From an uncultured Lachnospiraceae bacterium (GTDB lineage Bacteria > Bacillota_A > Clostridia > Lachnospirales > Lachnospiraceae), in NCBI GenBank assembly GCA_910585655.1, contig CAJUFW010000002.1, positions 21,697 through 60,064 of the forward strand: a DNA stretch of 38,368 nucleotides, read 5' to 3'. The notes beneath the pieces were generated by a model. That model was not told where the DNA came from, ran no database searches, and saw nothing but the letters and a program-made list of their open reading frames with translations. Positions 7,808 through 15,532 of the stretch are shown here, one piece after another; positions within the stretch are counted from its first letter, which is position 1, and every line of letters begins with the position of its first letter. Made by a program: the position numbers and the translations under genes.

Positions 7808-9511
7808 ATGAAAAAGATGTTTATGATATTCAGCCTGATCTCTAGTGTTGCAGTTCTTTTGATTTTAGCTGCGATCGGCATGTCCGGAAAGCTGACGCCG
7901 CAGGCGGAGACAAATGGGCAGCAGCAATGGCTGACACCAGAAGTAATCCAGGCAGAGCAGATAGAGGAGCAGGTAAAGAAGGAGTTAAAGAAAAAGGAAA
8001 TCAAGACCGTCTATACGATGAAATACCAGAAAGCGGCGCAAAAGCAAGTGGATGCAGAGAAAAAGAAGCATTATTATACGCTTCAGGAACCGTTGCTGAT
8101 TTTAAATCCTTATGGGACGAACCGAACCGGGCTTTATATTTATTTTGAACATAGCGAACGGGTAAATGTCGAATATGAAGTTTCTGTCAAAGAGGAAGAG
8201 ATTGCGCCTTTTAACGGGAAGCTGTATACCAATATGACCGGGATGCCGCTTTCCGAGCAGGAGGGGCAGATCATTGGTCTGCTTCCGGGACGGACGAATT
8301 ATGTCTTATTGTATCTTTACGATCAGGAGCATAATTTAGTAGGACGTGAGGGATATAAAATTGACGTGCCGGATTATGGAACGGTAAAAGAAATCAAGCT
8401 GGCGATGGAGCAGAGCCGGAATGAAAACCAACTGACAGACGGCTTGTACTGTTTGTTTGGCTATGATCGGAGAAACGGCGAGGAGCCAGGGCATATGCTT
8501 TTTTATGATAATGAAGGCGTGCTGAGAGCAGAAATTCCGATTGCCGACGGGATGCAGGATTCTAATATTGAGCAGATTGACAGTAATATTTTGTATCTTT
8601 GCAGTAACGAAAAGATGGTATTAGTCAACCGGCTGGGCAAGGTGGAAAAGATTTTTAATCTGGGGGATAAATATGTAGCGCACCATGATTTTGAAGTGGT
8701 GGAGACATTGGATAAAGTGATTGTTTTAGCCGACCAGCGTTCAAAGGGGACAAAAGAGGATATCGTGTTGTCCGTGGATTTGTACACAGGGAAAATAAAA
8801 AAGATCCTGGATTTTGAAAAGCTGATGCCGGAGATTAGGGAAAGGGCAAGAATTACCAAGGACTGCCCGGATCAGGACTATGTGGACTGGCTTCATTTTA
8901 ATACGGTCAGCGCGATCAATGAAAAAGATATTTTATTAAGTTCCAGAGAAACTTCGACGATTATGCGGGTGAATAATGTATTTGGCAAAAAGCCGAAGAT
9001 TGCCTGGCTGATTGCAGAGGAAAGTGTATGGGAAGGGACAAAGTATGAAAAGCTGCTCTTAAAAAAAGAAGGAAATTTTGCCTCACAGGCAGGGCAGCAT
9101 ACGACTACCTATATGTCTGATCCGGCGTTGGGAGAGGGTCAGTATTATATCCATATGTTTAACAATAATTATGGCGTTCAACATTCCTACCCGGAACAGG
9201 ACTGGTCGGTGATACCTGGAGTGGGACTGCCGGGAAAAGATGCAGAGTATTCTTATTATTATCGTTATCTGGTAGATGAAAATGCCGGAACGTATCAGCT
9301 CGTACAGGAATTTGGTCTGCCGTATTCCAGTATTGTCAGCAGTACGCAGCATTACAAGGAAAATATTGTCACCTGTTCCGGCAACGCAGGGGTGTTTGAG
9401 GAATATAATGCGGACGGAAAAAGGATTGCCAGGTATTTTATGGATGTTGATCCGTTTACCTACAGAGTGTTCAAATATGATATGAAAGGGTATTGGTTTG
9501 CAAACGAATGA
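7808..9511 (+). CDS. Membrane-anchored arylsulfate sulfotransferase (ASST)
   Basis: The 567-residue protein has an N-terminal signal-anchor (about 5-25), a charged helical linker, an Ig-like Arylsulfotran_N domain (about 95-195) and a beta-propeller. Residues matching the four active-site groups of E. coli AssT are visible: His near 293 (AHHDF), His363 and Asn365 (DWLHFNTV), Arg380 (SSRETS) and His431 (GQHTTTYM, the sulfate-accepting His). ASSTs move sulfate from one phenolic sulfate to another phenol without PAPS and act outside the cytoplasm. In a gut anaerobe it could handle phenolic sulfate conjugates. The helicase gene overlaps its stop codon. Confidence 0.93.
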   Translation: MKKMFMIFSLISSVAVLLILAAIGMSGKLTPQAETNGQQQWLTPEVIQAEQIEEQVKKELKKKEIKTVYTMKYQKAAQKQVDAEKKKHYYTLQEPLLILNPYGTNRTGLYIYFEHSERVNVEYEVSVKEEEIAPFNGKLYTNMTGMPLSEQEGQIIGLLPGRTNYVLLYLYDQEHNLVGREGYKIDVPDYGTVKEIKLAMEQSRNENQLTDGLYCLFGYDRRNGEEPGHMLFYDNEGVLRAEIPIADGMQDSNIEQIDSNILYLCSNEKMVLVNRLGKVEKIFNLGDKYVAHHDFEVVETLDKVIVLADQRSKGTKEDIVLSVDLYTGKIKKILDFEKLMPEIRERARITKDCPDQDYVDWLHFNTVSAINEKDILLSSRETSTIMRVNNVFGKKPKIAWLIAEESVWEGTKYEKLLLKKEGNFASQAGQHTTTYMSDPALGEGQYYIHMFNNNYGVQHSYPEQDWSVIPGVGLPGKDAEYSYYYRYLVDENAGTYQLVQEFGLPYSSIVSSTQHYKENIVTCSGNAGVFEEYNADGKRIARYFMDVDPFTYRVFKYDMKGYWFANE

Positions 9512-10665
9512 ATTGGGAAGAATTGACTGCAAAAAAGGAATGGATGGAGACAGCCGGAAAGCTGGGGTTTTCTAAGCCGACGCCGGTACAGGAGCGAACC
9601 TGGCAGAGCGTGTTAGCCGGGAAGGATTTGTGCGTGCGCGCCGAGACCGGATCCGGCAAAACGATGGCTTATCTGATGCCTTTGATGGAACGTTACCGGG
9701 ATTGCGGACGGGAAAATAAGGTGCTGATTTTGGTGCCGACTCATGAGCTGGCAATGCAAGTGTTTCGCCAGGCGCGTCTTTTGGCAGAAAAGAGCGGGAT
9801 ACCGATTCGCTCGGAGGTGATAGTCGGGAATGTCAATATCAGCCGTCAGATAGAACGCTTACGGGAAAAACCGCAGTTTCTTATCGGTACGGCAGGTCGG
9901 GTAGAGGAACTGATCCGCAAAAGAAAAATAGCTGCTCATTTGATTCGTACACTTGTTCTGGATGAAGGAGATAAGTTGTTTGACCAAAATAATCGGGAGG
10001 CAACCGATGCGGTTATCCGACGGCTGCTTCGTGACCGCCAGCTTTTGCTCTATTCTGCCAGTGCTTCCTTAGGGGCTTTGGAATGTATGCGTGCCTGGAG
10101 CCAGGAAGTAGAGCAGGTGATTGTAGAAGAAAGACGGCAGGTTCCAAAGCATATCCGTCATTGGTATGTGGTAGCAGAGCCGCGCTATAAGCTGGAAATA
10201 CTCCGAGGGCTGGTAACGGCTGTCCGTACGCACAAAGCAATGATTTTTATAAACCGGACGGCAGATATCGAAGAGGCGGCGGCTAAGCTGGCGTATCATC
10301 ATTATTCGGTGGCATGTCTGCATGGAGCAAGGGAGAAGGAGGATCGAAAACGGGCGATTGAAGCCTTTCGTTCCGGAAAAGCCAACTATTTGATTGCGAC
10401 GGGTATTGCGGCGAGAGGGCTGCATTTTGAAAAGATTGATACCATTTTTCATATCAGTATCCCAGAGCAGGCGCAGGATTATTTGCATCGGGCAGGGCGA
10501 ACCGGACGCGGAGGCGCCAGCGGGCGGAATATTTTGATTGTCAGTCCTAAAGAAGTACCTCTTTTGCGCCGTTTTGAAAAGGAACTGGGGATTCAAATGC
10601 AGGAAAAATTTTACTATAAAGGAAAGTTACAGGGGGAGCCTTCCAAAAGGGAAGCAAAAAAATAA
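9508..10665 (+). CDS. DEAD-box-type ATP-dependent RNA helicase with DEGD motif II
   Basis: I use the ATG at 9508, which overlaps the upstream TGA (ATGA). A TTG at 9493 is also possible. The 385-residue protein shows the helicase motifs in order: Q motif (FSKPTPVQERTW), Walker A (AETGSGKT), PTHEL for motif Ia, GTAGR for TPGR, DEGD for motif II, SAS for motif III, ATGIAARGLHF for motif V and HRAGRTGRGG for motif VI. Motif II has Gly in place of the Ala of DEAD, and Ib and III also deviate. It has a short basic tail and no extra RNA-binding domain. Roles in ribosome assembly or RNA turnover are usual for the family. Confidence 0.9.
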   Translation: MNWEELTAKKEWMETAGKLGFSKPTPVQERTWQSVLAGKDLCVRAETGSGKTMAYLMPLMERYRDCGRENKVLILVPTHELAMQVFRQARLLAEKSGIPIRSEVIVGNVNISRQIERLREKPQFLIGTAGRVEELIRKRKIAAHLIRTLVLDEGDKLFDQNNREATDAVIRRLLRDRQLLLYSASASLGALECMRAWSQEVEQVIVEERRQVPKHIRHWYVVAEPRYKLEILRGLVTAVRTHKAMIFINRTADIEEAAAKLAYHHYSVACLHGAREKEDRKRAIEAFRSGKANYLIATGIAARGLHFEKIDTIFHISIPEQAQDYLHRAGRTGRGGASGRNILIVSPKEVPLLRRFEKELGIQMQEKFYYKGKLQGEPSKREAKK

Positions 10666-10670
10666 AAAAG

Positions 10671-10718
10671 CCCGTCGTATCGGCTGTCTTAGCTTAACAG
10701 ATACGACGGGTTGTTTTT
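10671..10718. terminator. Bidirectional terminator between helicase and rpoD
   Basis: An 11-bp stem pairs CCCGTCGTATC (10671-10681) with GATACGACGGG (10700-10710), with an inner CTGT/ACAG helix. TTGTTTTT follows on the plus strand, and a long T run (complement of 10654-10670) on the minus strand right after the rpoD stop. Confidence 0.92.
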
Positions 10719-11823
10719 AATTTATTTCATATCCTTTTAACATTCTGGCACGGCTTGGATGACGGAGCTTGCGGAGCGCTTTTGCTTCGATCTGACGGAT
10801 ACGCTCTCTGGTGACATTAAATTCCTTGCCGACCTCTTCTAAGGTACGGGTGCGTCCGTCTTTGAGACCAAAGCGTAGGATAAGGACACGCTGTTCCCGC
10901 TCGGTCAGGGTGTTTAACAGCTTGGAAATCTGATCCTGTAAAACAGTGTAAGCGGCAGCGTCCTCTGGTCCTATTACACTGTCATCCTTGATAAAGTCCC
11001 CTAAATGGCTGTCGTCTTCCTCGCCGATTGGAGTATCTAAAGAGATCGGATCGGCAGATACCTTGAGGATTTCCCTGATTTTGGACGCTGGTAAATCCAT
11101 AGCGTCTGCAATTTCCTGCTCGGTAGGTTCACGCCCTAGTTCCTGGAGCAAGGTACGGGATACCCGGTAGGTTTTATTGATCACCTCGGACATATGTACC
11201 GGAATACGGATCGTTCGGGACTGATCCGCGATAGAGCGGGTAATAGCCTGACGAATCCACCAAGTTGCATAGGTACTGAATTTAAAGCCTTTTGTATAAT
11301 CAAATTTATCGACTGCCTTGATCAATCCCAGGTTGCCTTCCTGAATCAAATCCAAAAAAGAAAGACCACGACCTACATAGCGCTTGGCAATACTGACGAC
11401 CAGACGTAGATTGGATTCTGCAAGTCTGGTTTTGGCAGCTTCATCTCCGTCCATAATACGTTGAGCCAAATCGATTTCTTCCTCAGCGGTCAGAAGCGGA
11501 TAATCACCGATTTCTTTTAGATAGAGCTTAACCGGATCGTCCGACATGACATTAGAAGAAAGATCGTCTAACATGGCGATATCCGGATCCTGATCCATCT
11601 CTAACAAGATATCATCATCCGGTTCATCCGGATCACTCATCGAAAGGACAATGATGTTGTTGGCTTCTAAATATTCATAAATATGATCAATCTGATGAAC
11701 ATTCAAGTTTAGTTCTTTCATGAAATTCTGAATGGTTTCCATTTCTATGATGTCTTTATTTTTATGCGCCATTGCCACCAATTCTTTTAGTTTTTCCTCG
11801 AAGTTTTTGATTTGTTCCTCCAT
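10717..11823 (-). CDS. rpoD: RNA polymerase primary sigma factor (sigma-70/SigA)
   Basis: The start at 11823 follows GGAGGG by six bases. The 368-residue protein has a short region 1.1, region 1.2 (DPVKLYLKEIGDYPLL), region 2 (RYVGRGLSFLDLIQEGNLGL, FDYTKGFKFSTYATWWIRQA), region 3, and region 4 with the -35 recognition helix (TLEEVGKEFNVTRERIRQIE). Length and motifs are those of the housekeeping SigA of Firmicutes. The TTGxxx/TATAAT promoters across the window agree with it. The usual partner dnaG is not next to it; the neighbour upstream is the divergent Mrp gene. Confidence 0.97.
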   Translation of the reverse strand: MEEQIKNFEEKLKELVAMAHKNKDIIEMETIQNFMKELNLNVHQIDHIYEYLEANNIIVLSMSDPDEPDDDILLEMDQDPDIAMLDDLSSNVMSDDPVKLYLKEIGDYPLLTAEEEIDLAQRIMDGDEAAKTRLAESNLRLVVSIAKRYVGRGLSFLDLIQEGNLGLIKAVDKFDYTKGFKFSTYATWWIRQAITRSIADQSRTIRIPVHMSEVINKTYRVSRTLLQELGREPTEQEIADAMDLPASKIREILKVSADPISLDTPIGEEDDSHLGDFIKDDSVIGPEDAAAYTVLQDQISKLLNTLTEREQRVLILRFGLKDGRTRTLEEVGKEFNVTRERIRQIEAKALRKLRHPSRARMLKGYEIN

Positions 11824-11884
11824 AGGATACCCTCCTTTTTCCAAACGCCTTCCCTGGCTGTGTCGAAAACGCAGACTGTTATCT

Positions 11885-11913
11885 ATTGTACCACGTCTGA
11901 GAAAGAAAAACAA
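11885..11913 (-). promoter_or_regulatory. rpoD promoter (TTGTTT-N17-TACAAT, extended -10)
   Basis: On the minus strand TTGTTT (11913-11908), 17 bases and TACAAT (11890-11885) precede rpoD. TG one base before the -10 (TGGTACAAT) makes it an extended -10 promoter. The leader to the start codon would be about 55 bases. Confidence 0.75.
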
Positions 11914-11979
11914 TGACTTTTTTTGTGGAAAAAAACGGAAATAAAGCGGCGTTTTTACAAAAAGTTTATGGAAACAGGC

Positions 11980-12008
11980 TTGCGGAAAGTGTGGAAAGGG
12001 TGTAGACT
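11980..12008 (+). promoter_or_regulatory. Promoter of the Mrp gene (TTGCGG-N17-TAGACT)
   Basis: TTGCGG (11980-11985), 17 bases, TAGACT (12003-12008). The start point near 12015 leaves about 30 bases before the ATG at 12046, with GGAGG in between. Confidence 0.6.
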
Positions 12009-12045
12009 GATAACAAAGTAAAAAGTAATGGAGGAAACAAGCCTT

Positions 12046-13347
12046 ATGAGTACATGTAATAATGATTGTGGAAGCTGTTCAGAAAATTGTGCTTCACGGC
12101 AGCCGTCCAAAGAGGAGCTGCTAGAGCCGTTAAATGCCTATAGCAAGGTCAAGAGAGTGATTGGAGTCGTCAGTGGGAAAGGCGGCGTAGGAAAATCTAT
12201 GGTAACGTCCAGTCTGGCGGTGCTGTTTCAGAGAAAGGGTTATAAAACGGCTATCCTGGACGCAGACGTGACGGGACCGTCTATCCCGCAGGCTTTTGGA
12301 GTTCATGAGAAGGCGCAGGCGAATGAGCTTGGGATCCTTCCGGCAGTAACCCAAACAGGGATTAAGCTGATGTCGGTCAACCTGCTGTTGGAATCCGAGG
12401 AAACGCCGGTGATCTGGCGGGGACCGATCATTGCCGGTACGGTAAAGCAGTTCTGGTCAGAAGTAGTATGGGACGAAGTGGACTATATGTTGGTAGATAT
12501 GCCTCCAGGCACCGGCGACGTACCGCTGACGGTGTTCCAGTCCCTGCCGTTAGATGGTATCGTGATTGTCACATCTCCGCAGGATTTGGTATCTATGATT
12601 GTAAAGAAAGCAGTTAATATGGCGGCGGCAATGGATATTCCGGTGCTGGGTGTGATAGAAAACTACAGCTATATCAAGTGTCCGGACTGCGGCAAGGAGA
12701 TTTCGGTATTTGGAAAAAGCAAGGTAGACGAAATTGCGGTACAATACGGGATTCCGGTATTGGCGCGGATTCCGATTGAACAGGAGACCGCTGCAGCGAT
12801 AGACGCCGGGCAGATCGAAGAACTAAAGGCTGACTGGTTAGAAGAAGCTGCCGGGAACCTGGAATTTATGTTAGAGGATGCGCCAGGAACAGAACGTTTT
12901 GCCTCGGACAAGGCTTCTGGGCAGACGACAAAGATTGCTCTTCCGCTAGGAGAGGATCACCAGGTATTTCAGCACTTTGGAAGAACAGAACGTTTCCATA
13001 TCGTAGAAGTAAACGATTCCAGGATTATCGGTCAGTCAGTTTTGGAAGCGAACGGCGTAGGACATGAATCCTTAGCCGGGCTGCTGCGGGAAAACGGCGT
13101 GGAAATCCTTATTTGTGGCGGTATCGGAATGGGCGCACAGGAGGCACTTGCCATGGCGGGTATCTCTGTAATTCCAGGTGTAGAGGGCAAGGTAGAATCC
13201 GTTCTTATTGATTTCTTTACCGGAAATCTGAAAATAAGCGGTGAAGCAAGCTGCGATCACCATAAACATGGTGAGGAAGGCTGTGGCGAAGGACATTGCG
13301 GCGAAGATGGCTGCGGAAGCGGCTGCACGGGAGGCTGCGGACACTAA
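12046..13347 (+). CDS. Mrp/NBP35-type P-loop ATPase fused to a NifX/NifB-like domain
   Basis: The start at 12046 follows GGAGG. The 433-residue protein begins with a Cys cluster CxxxCxxCxxxC (C4, C8, C11, C15). A deviant Walker A follows (GKGGVGKS, about 44-51), then DADVTGPSIPQAFG, the DMPPGTGD switch, and the CPDC pair (C212, C215) that binds a bridging Fe-S cluster in Mrp dimers. From about residue 290 to 400 there is a dinitrogenase-cofactor-type domain (HFGRTERFHIVEV, ICGGIGMGAQEAL). The end is a His/Cys/Gly-rich tail with many metal ligands. Mrp/ApbC proteins carry Fe-S clusters to target enzymes. The three added metal sites suggest storage or delivery of Fe-S or another metal. It is divergent from rpoD. 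Confidence 0.93.
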   Translation: MSTCNNDCGSCSENCASRQPSKEELLEPLNAYSKVKRVIGVVSGKGGVGKSMVTSSLAVLFQRKGYKTAILDADVTGPSIPQAFGVHEKAQANELGILPAVTQTGIKLMSVNLLLESEETPVIWRGPIIAGTVKQFWSEVVWDEVDYMLVDMPPGTGDVPLTVFQSLPLDGIVIVTSPQDLVSMIVKKAVNMAAAMDIPVLGVIENYSYIKCPDCGKEISVFGKSKVDEIAVQYGIPVLARIPIEQETAAAIDAGQIEELKADWLEEAAGNLEFMLEDAPGTERFASDKASGQTTKIALPLGEDHQVFQHFGRTERFHIVEVNDSRIIGQSVLEANGVGHESLAGLLRENGVEILICGGIGMGAQEALAMAGISVIPGVEGKVESVLIDFFTGNLKISGEASCDHHKHGEEGCGEGHCGEDGCGSGCTGGCGH

Positions 13348-13357
13348 AACAACACGA

Positions 13358-13518
13358 CGGAATAAAGCCCAACTTTGTTGGGCGTAAATCAATAGCAGAA
13401 GCCAGGACAGTACACAGCACAAGTTTCGGATGCGTTTCTTTGCAGGCGAAACTTGTGCTAAGGAAAGTGTACTGGGAGGGCTTATGCGGAATAAAGCCCA
13501 ACTTTGTTGGGCGTAAAT
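13358..13518. repeat. 161-bp repeat element: 32-bp direct repeats around a long inverted repeat
   Basis: Two identical 32-bp direct repeats lie at 13358-13389 and 13487-13518. Each contains the palindrome GCCCAAC-TTT-GTTGGGC. Between them, CAGTACAC-AGCACAAGTTTCG (13408-13428) pairs with CGAAACTTGTGCT (13447-13459) and GTGTACTG (13467-13474), giving a 21-bp interrupted stem. No protein is supported here; open frames through it simply read the repeats. The design resembles REP or MITE-type palindromic elements rather than a terminator, since no T run follows. Confidence 0.8.
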
Positions 13519-13528
13519 AGGAGATTGT

Positions 13529-14299
13529 ATGGGCAGATATAAAAATGTGATAATTCTGTTTCTGATGATGATTATGGCGATCTTTATTGCGGGAGCAGTC
13601 AGCGGCGTGGCGAATATGGTAGTAGACAACAGCAATCGGGACATTGCAGCCAAAACCAGTATGATATCTTTGCAGGTGATGGAGGCTTCAGACGAGCGGT
13701 TCGTACTGAATATGATCAACAGTTCTCAGTACCAGACAGATTGTCTGAGCGGCGATTTTGTTTTGCAGAAAAAGGATGAAAACGGAGATTGGCAGACTGT
13801 AGAAACCATGCCGCAGACCATAGATTCCATTCAATATGACCTGCCGTCCGGTGAAAACCGCTCCTATTGGTTCGCCCCGGTGAAGGAGGCAGGGGGCGCG
13901 ACCGTTCTTTCGGAAGGGGAATATCGACTCTGCAAGGATGTTCACCGGGTGATGGAAAAAAGCAATGAATTTGAAGATTTGACTATTACGGTAGAATTTT
14001 CCTATCCACAGGTACTTTCGGAGCGTCTGATCCGAAACAAGCCGGTGGAGGAAACGGCACATGCGGCGAAGCTGGCGAGAACCGTTCTGCCGGAGCAGGC
14101 AGGGATGGAGGACTATTGGAATCCGGAGATTACCGAGTCGGACGCCGAGGCGATTAAGGCGGCAGGTCTGAGTCCGAAGGAGGATTCGGCAAGCCATTAT
14201 GTAAAGGTCACGTTTCCGACAGAGGGAACTACTGCCTGGGCAGTATGGGTCTGCCAGGAGAACGGCGGCACTTATGGTCCGGTGGAGGAAAGCAAGTAG
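13529..14299 (+). CDS. Membrane-anchored protein with bacterial Ig-like domain, function unknown
   Basis: The 256-residue protein has an N-terminal membrane anchor (about 7-28). An all-beta domain follows (about 45-155) with the pattern DFVLQKKDENGDWQTV ... YDLPSGENRSYWFAPV ... LSEGEYRLCKDV, which resembles the bacterial Ig-like family Big_14. A C-terminal stretch (about 190-256) shows no motif I can name. It is probably displayed on the outer face of the membrane. Its start follows the repeat element by ten bases, with TAGGAG just before the ATG, so the repeat is in its 5' leader. Confidence 0.75.
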   Translation: MGRYKNVIILFLMMIMAIFIAGAVSGVANMVVDNSNRDIAAKTSMISLQVMEASDERFVLNMINSSQYQTDCLSGDFVLQKKDENGDWQTVETMPQTIDSIQYDLPSGENRSYWFAPVKEAGGATVLSEGEYRLCKDVHRVMEKSNEFEDLTITVEFSYPQVLSERLIRNKPVEETAHAAKLARTVLPEQAGMEDYWNPEITESDAEAIKAAGLSPKEDSASHYVKVTFPTEGTTAWAVWVCQENGGTYGPVEESK

Positions 14300-14347
14300 G
14301 CAAGTTGCTGTTAAGGCAGAGAAATTTCTATGGATTCCAGAAAAAAT

Positions 14348-14376
14348 TTGCCTTTTTACCAAGAATACGGTATACT
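14348..14376 (+). promoter_or_regulatory. fba promoter (TTGCCT-N17-TATACT)
   Basis: TTGCCT (14348-14353), 17 bases, TATACT (14371-14376). The predicted leader of about 98 bases contains a possible stem between TTGGGAGC (near 14388) and GGCTCCCTCAA (near 14440), ahead of the GGAGG site. Confidence 0.75.
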
Positions 14377-14480
14377 GATCATATTGGGAGCGTAAGGTCA
14401 TGGATCATACTAGGAAGTGAAGGTTAAAATGACAGAAGGCTCCCTCAATAAAGAGACTGTAGCAAATGGAGGTAGGATGT

Positions 14481-15344
14481 ATGTTAGTATCAGCACAAGA
14501 GATGCTTACCAGGGCAAAAGCCGGTAAGTATGCAGTAGGACAGTTCAATATCAACAACCTGGAGTGGACAAAGGCAATCCTTTTAACCGCACAGGAGTTA
14601 AATTCTCCGGTTATTTTGGGTGTATCCGAGGGAGCAGGGAAGTATATGTGCGGCTACAAAACAGTAGTCGGCATGGTGAACGGAATGTTAGAGGAATTAA
14701 AGATCACGGTTCCGGTAGCGCTTCATCTGGATCACGGCAGCTACGAAGGAGCAAAGGCTTGTATTGAGGCAGGCTTCTCTTCTGTTATGTTTGACGGTTC
14801 TCATTATCCGATTGACGAGAATGTAGAAAAGACCAAAGAACTGGTTGCTGTCTGCAAGGAAAAGGGACTTTCTATTGAGGCAGAAGTAGGTGCGATCGGT
14901 GGAGAAGAGGACGGTGTAGTAGGAAACGGCGAGTGCGCGGATCCAGACGAATGCAAGATGATTGCCGATCTGGGCGTAACTATGCTGGCTGCCGGAATTG
15001 GCAACATTCATGGAAAATATCCGGACAACTGGGCAGGATTAAGCTTTGAGACGTTAGCTGCCGTTCAGGAGAAGACCGGAACAATGCCGCTTGTTCTGCA
15101 TGGTGGTACCGGGATTCCGGAGGATATGATTAAGAAGGCAATTTCTCTGGGCGTAGCAAAAATCAACGTCAATACCGAGTGCCAGCTTTCGTTTGCTGCT
15201 GCTACCAGAAAGTACATCGAAGAGGGCAAGGATCAGTCTGGCAAGGGCTTTGATCCAAGAAAACTTTTAGCTCCTGGCTTTGAAGCAATCAAGGCTACCG
15301 TAAAGGAAAAGATGGAGTTATTCGGTTCCGTAGGAAAGGCTTAA
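14481..15344 (+). CDS. fba: Class II fructose-1,6-bisphosphate aldolase
   Basis: The start at 14481 follows GGAGG by eight bases. The 287-residue protein opens MLVSAQEMLTRAKAGKYAVG and contains the class II signature HLDHG (82-86; D84 general acid/base, H85 zinc ligand). Further zinc ligands appear in EAEVGAIGG, GNIHGKYP and LHGGTG, and the phosphate/substrate loop is KINVNTE. It cleaves fructose-1,6-bisphosphate to dihydroxyacetone phosphate and glyceraldehyde-3-phosphate in glycolysis and runs the reverse in gluconeogenesis. Length and motifs match the Bacillus FbaA type. It stands alone between its own promoter and terminator. Confidence 0.96.
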   Translation: MLVSAQEMLTRAKAGKYAVGQFNINNLEWTKAILLTAQELNSPVILGVSEGAGKYMCGYKTVVGMVNGMLEELKITVPVALHLDHGSYEGAKACIEAGFSSVMFDGSHYPIDENVEKTKELVAVCKEKGLSIEAEVGAIGGEEDGVVGNGECADPDECKMIADLGVTMLAAGIGNIHGKYPDNWAGLSFETLAAVQEKTGTMPLVLHGGTGIPEDMIKKAISLGVAKINVNTECQLSFAAATRKYIEEGKDQSGKGFDPRKLLAPGFEAIKATVKEKMELFGSVGKA

Positions 15345-15438
15345 TATAGAAGCGCTGTTGTAGCAGAGGATATCCGAAAACAACGGTTTCGAGGACTGCA
15401 GCGACTAATGCTAAAGGCTTATCTAAAGCAGGAATCAT

Positions 15439-15481
15439 AAAAGACCAGGCAGGATCCGGATGGATGTTTGCCTGGTCTTTT
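15439..15481. terminator. Terminator of fba, probably bidirectional
   Basis: A perfect 13-bp stem pairs AAAAGACCAGGCA (15439-15451) with TGCCTGGTCTTTT (15469-15481). The convergent ydj operon ends at 15533 and would also run into it. Confidence 0.88.
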
Positions 15482-15532
15482 GCTGTGAGTATAAGCCTAT
15501 TTTTAGATGGGCTTAGCAAGGAGCTGCTGGTA

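Noticed and set aside
13358..13518. Possible minimal CRISPR array (two 32-bp repeats with a 97-bp gap)
   Set aside because: There are only two repeats, the gap is too long for a spacer and is itself an inverted repeat, and no cas gene is near.
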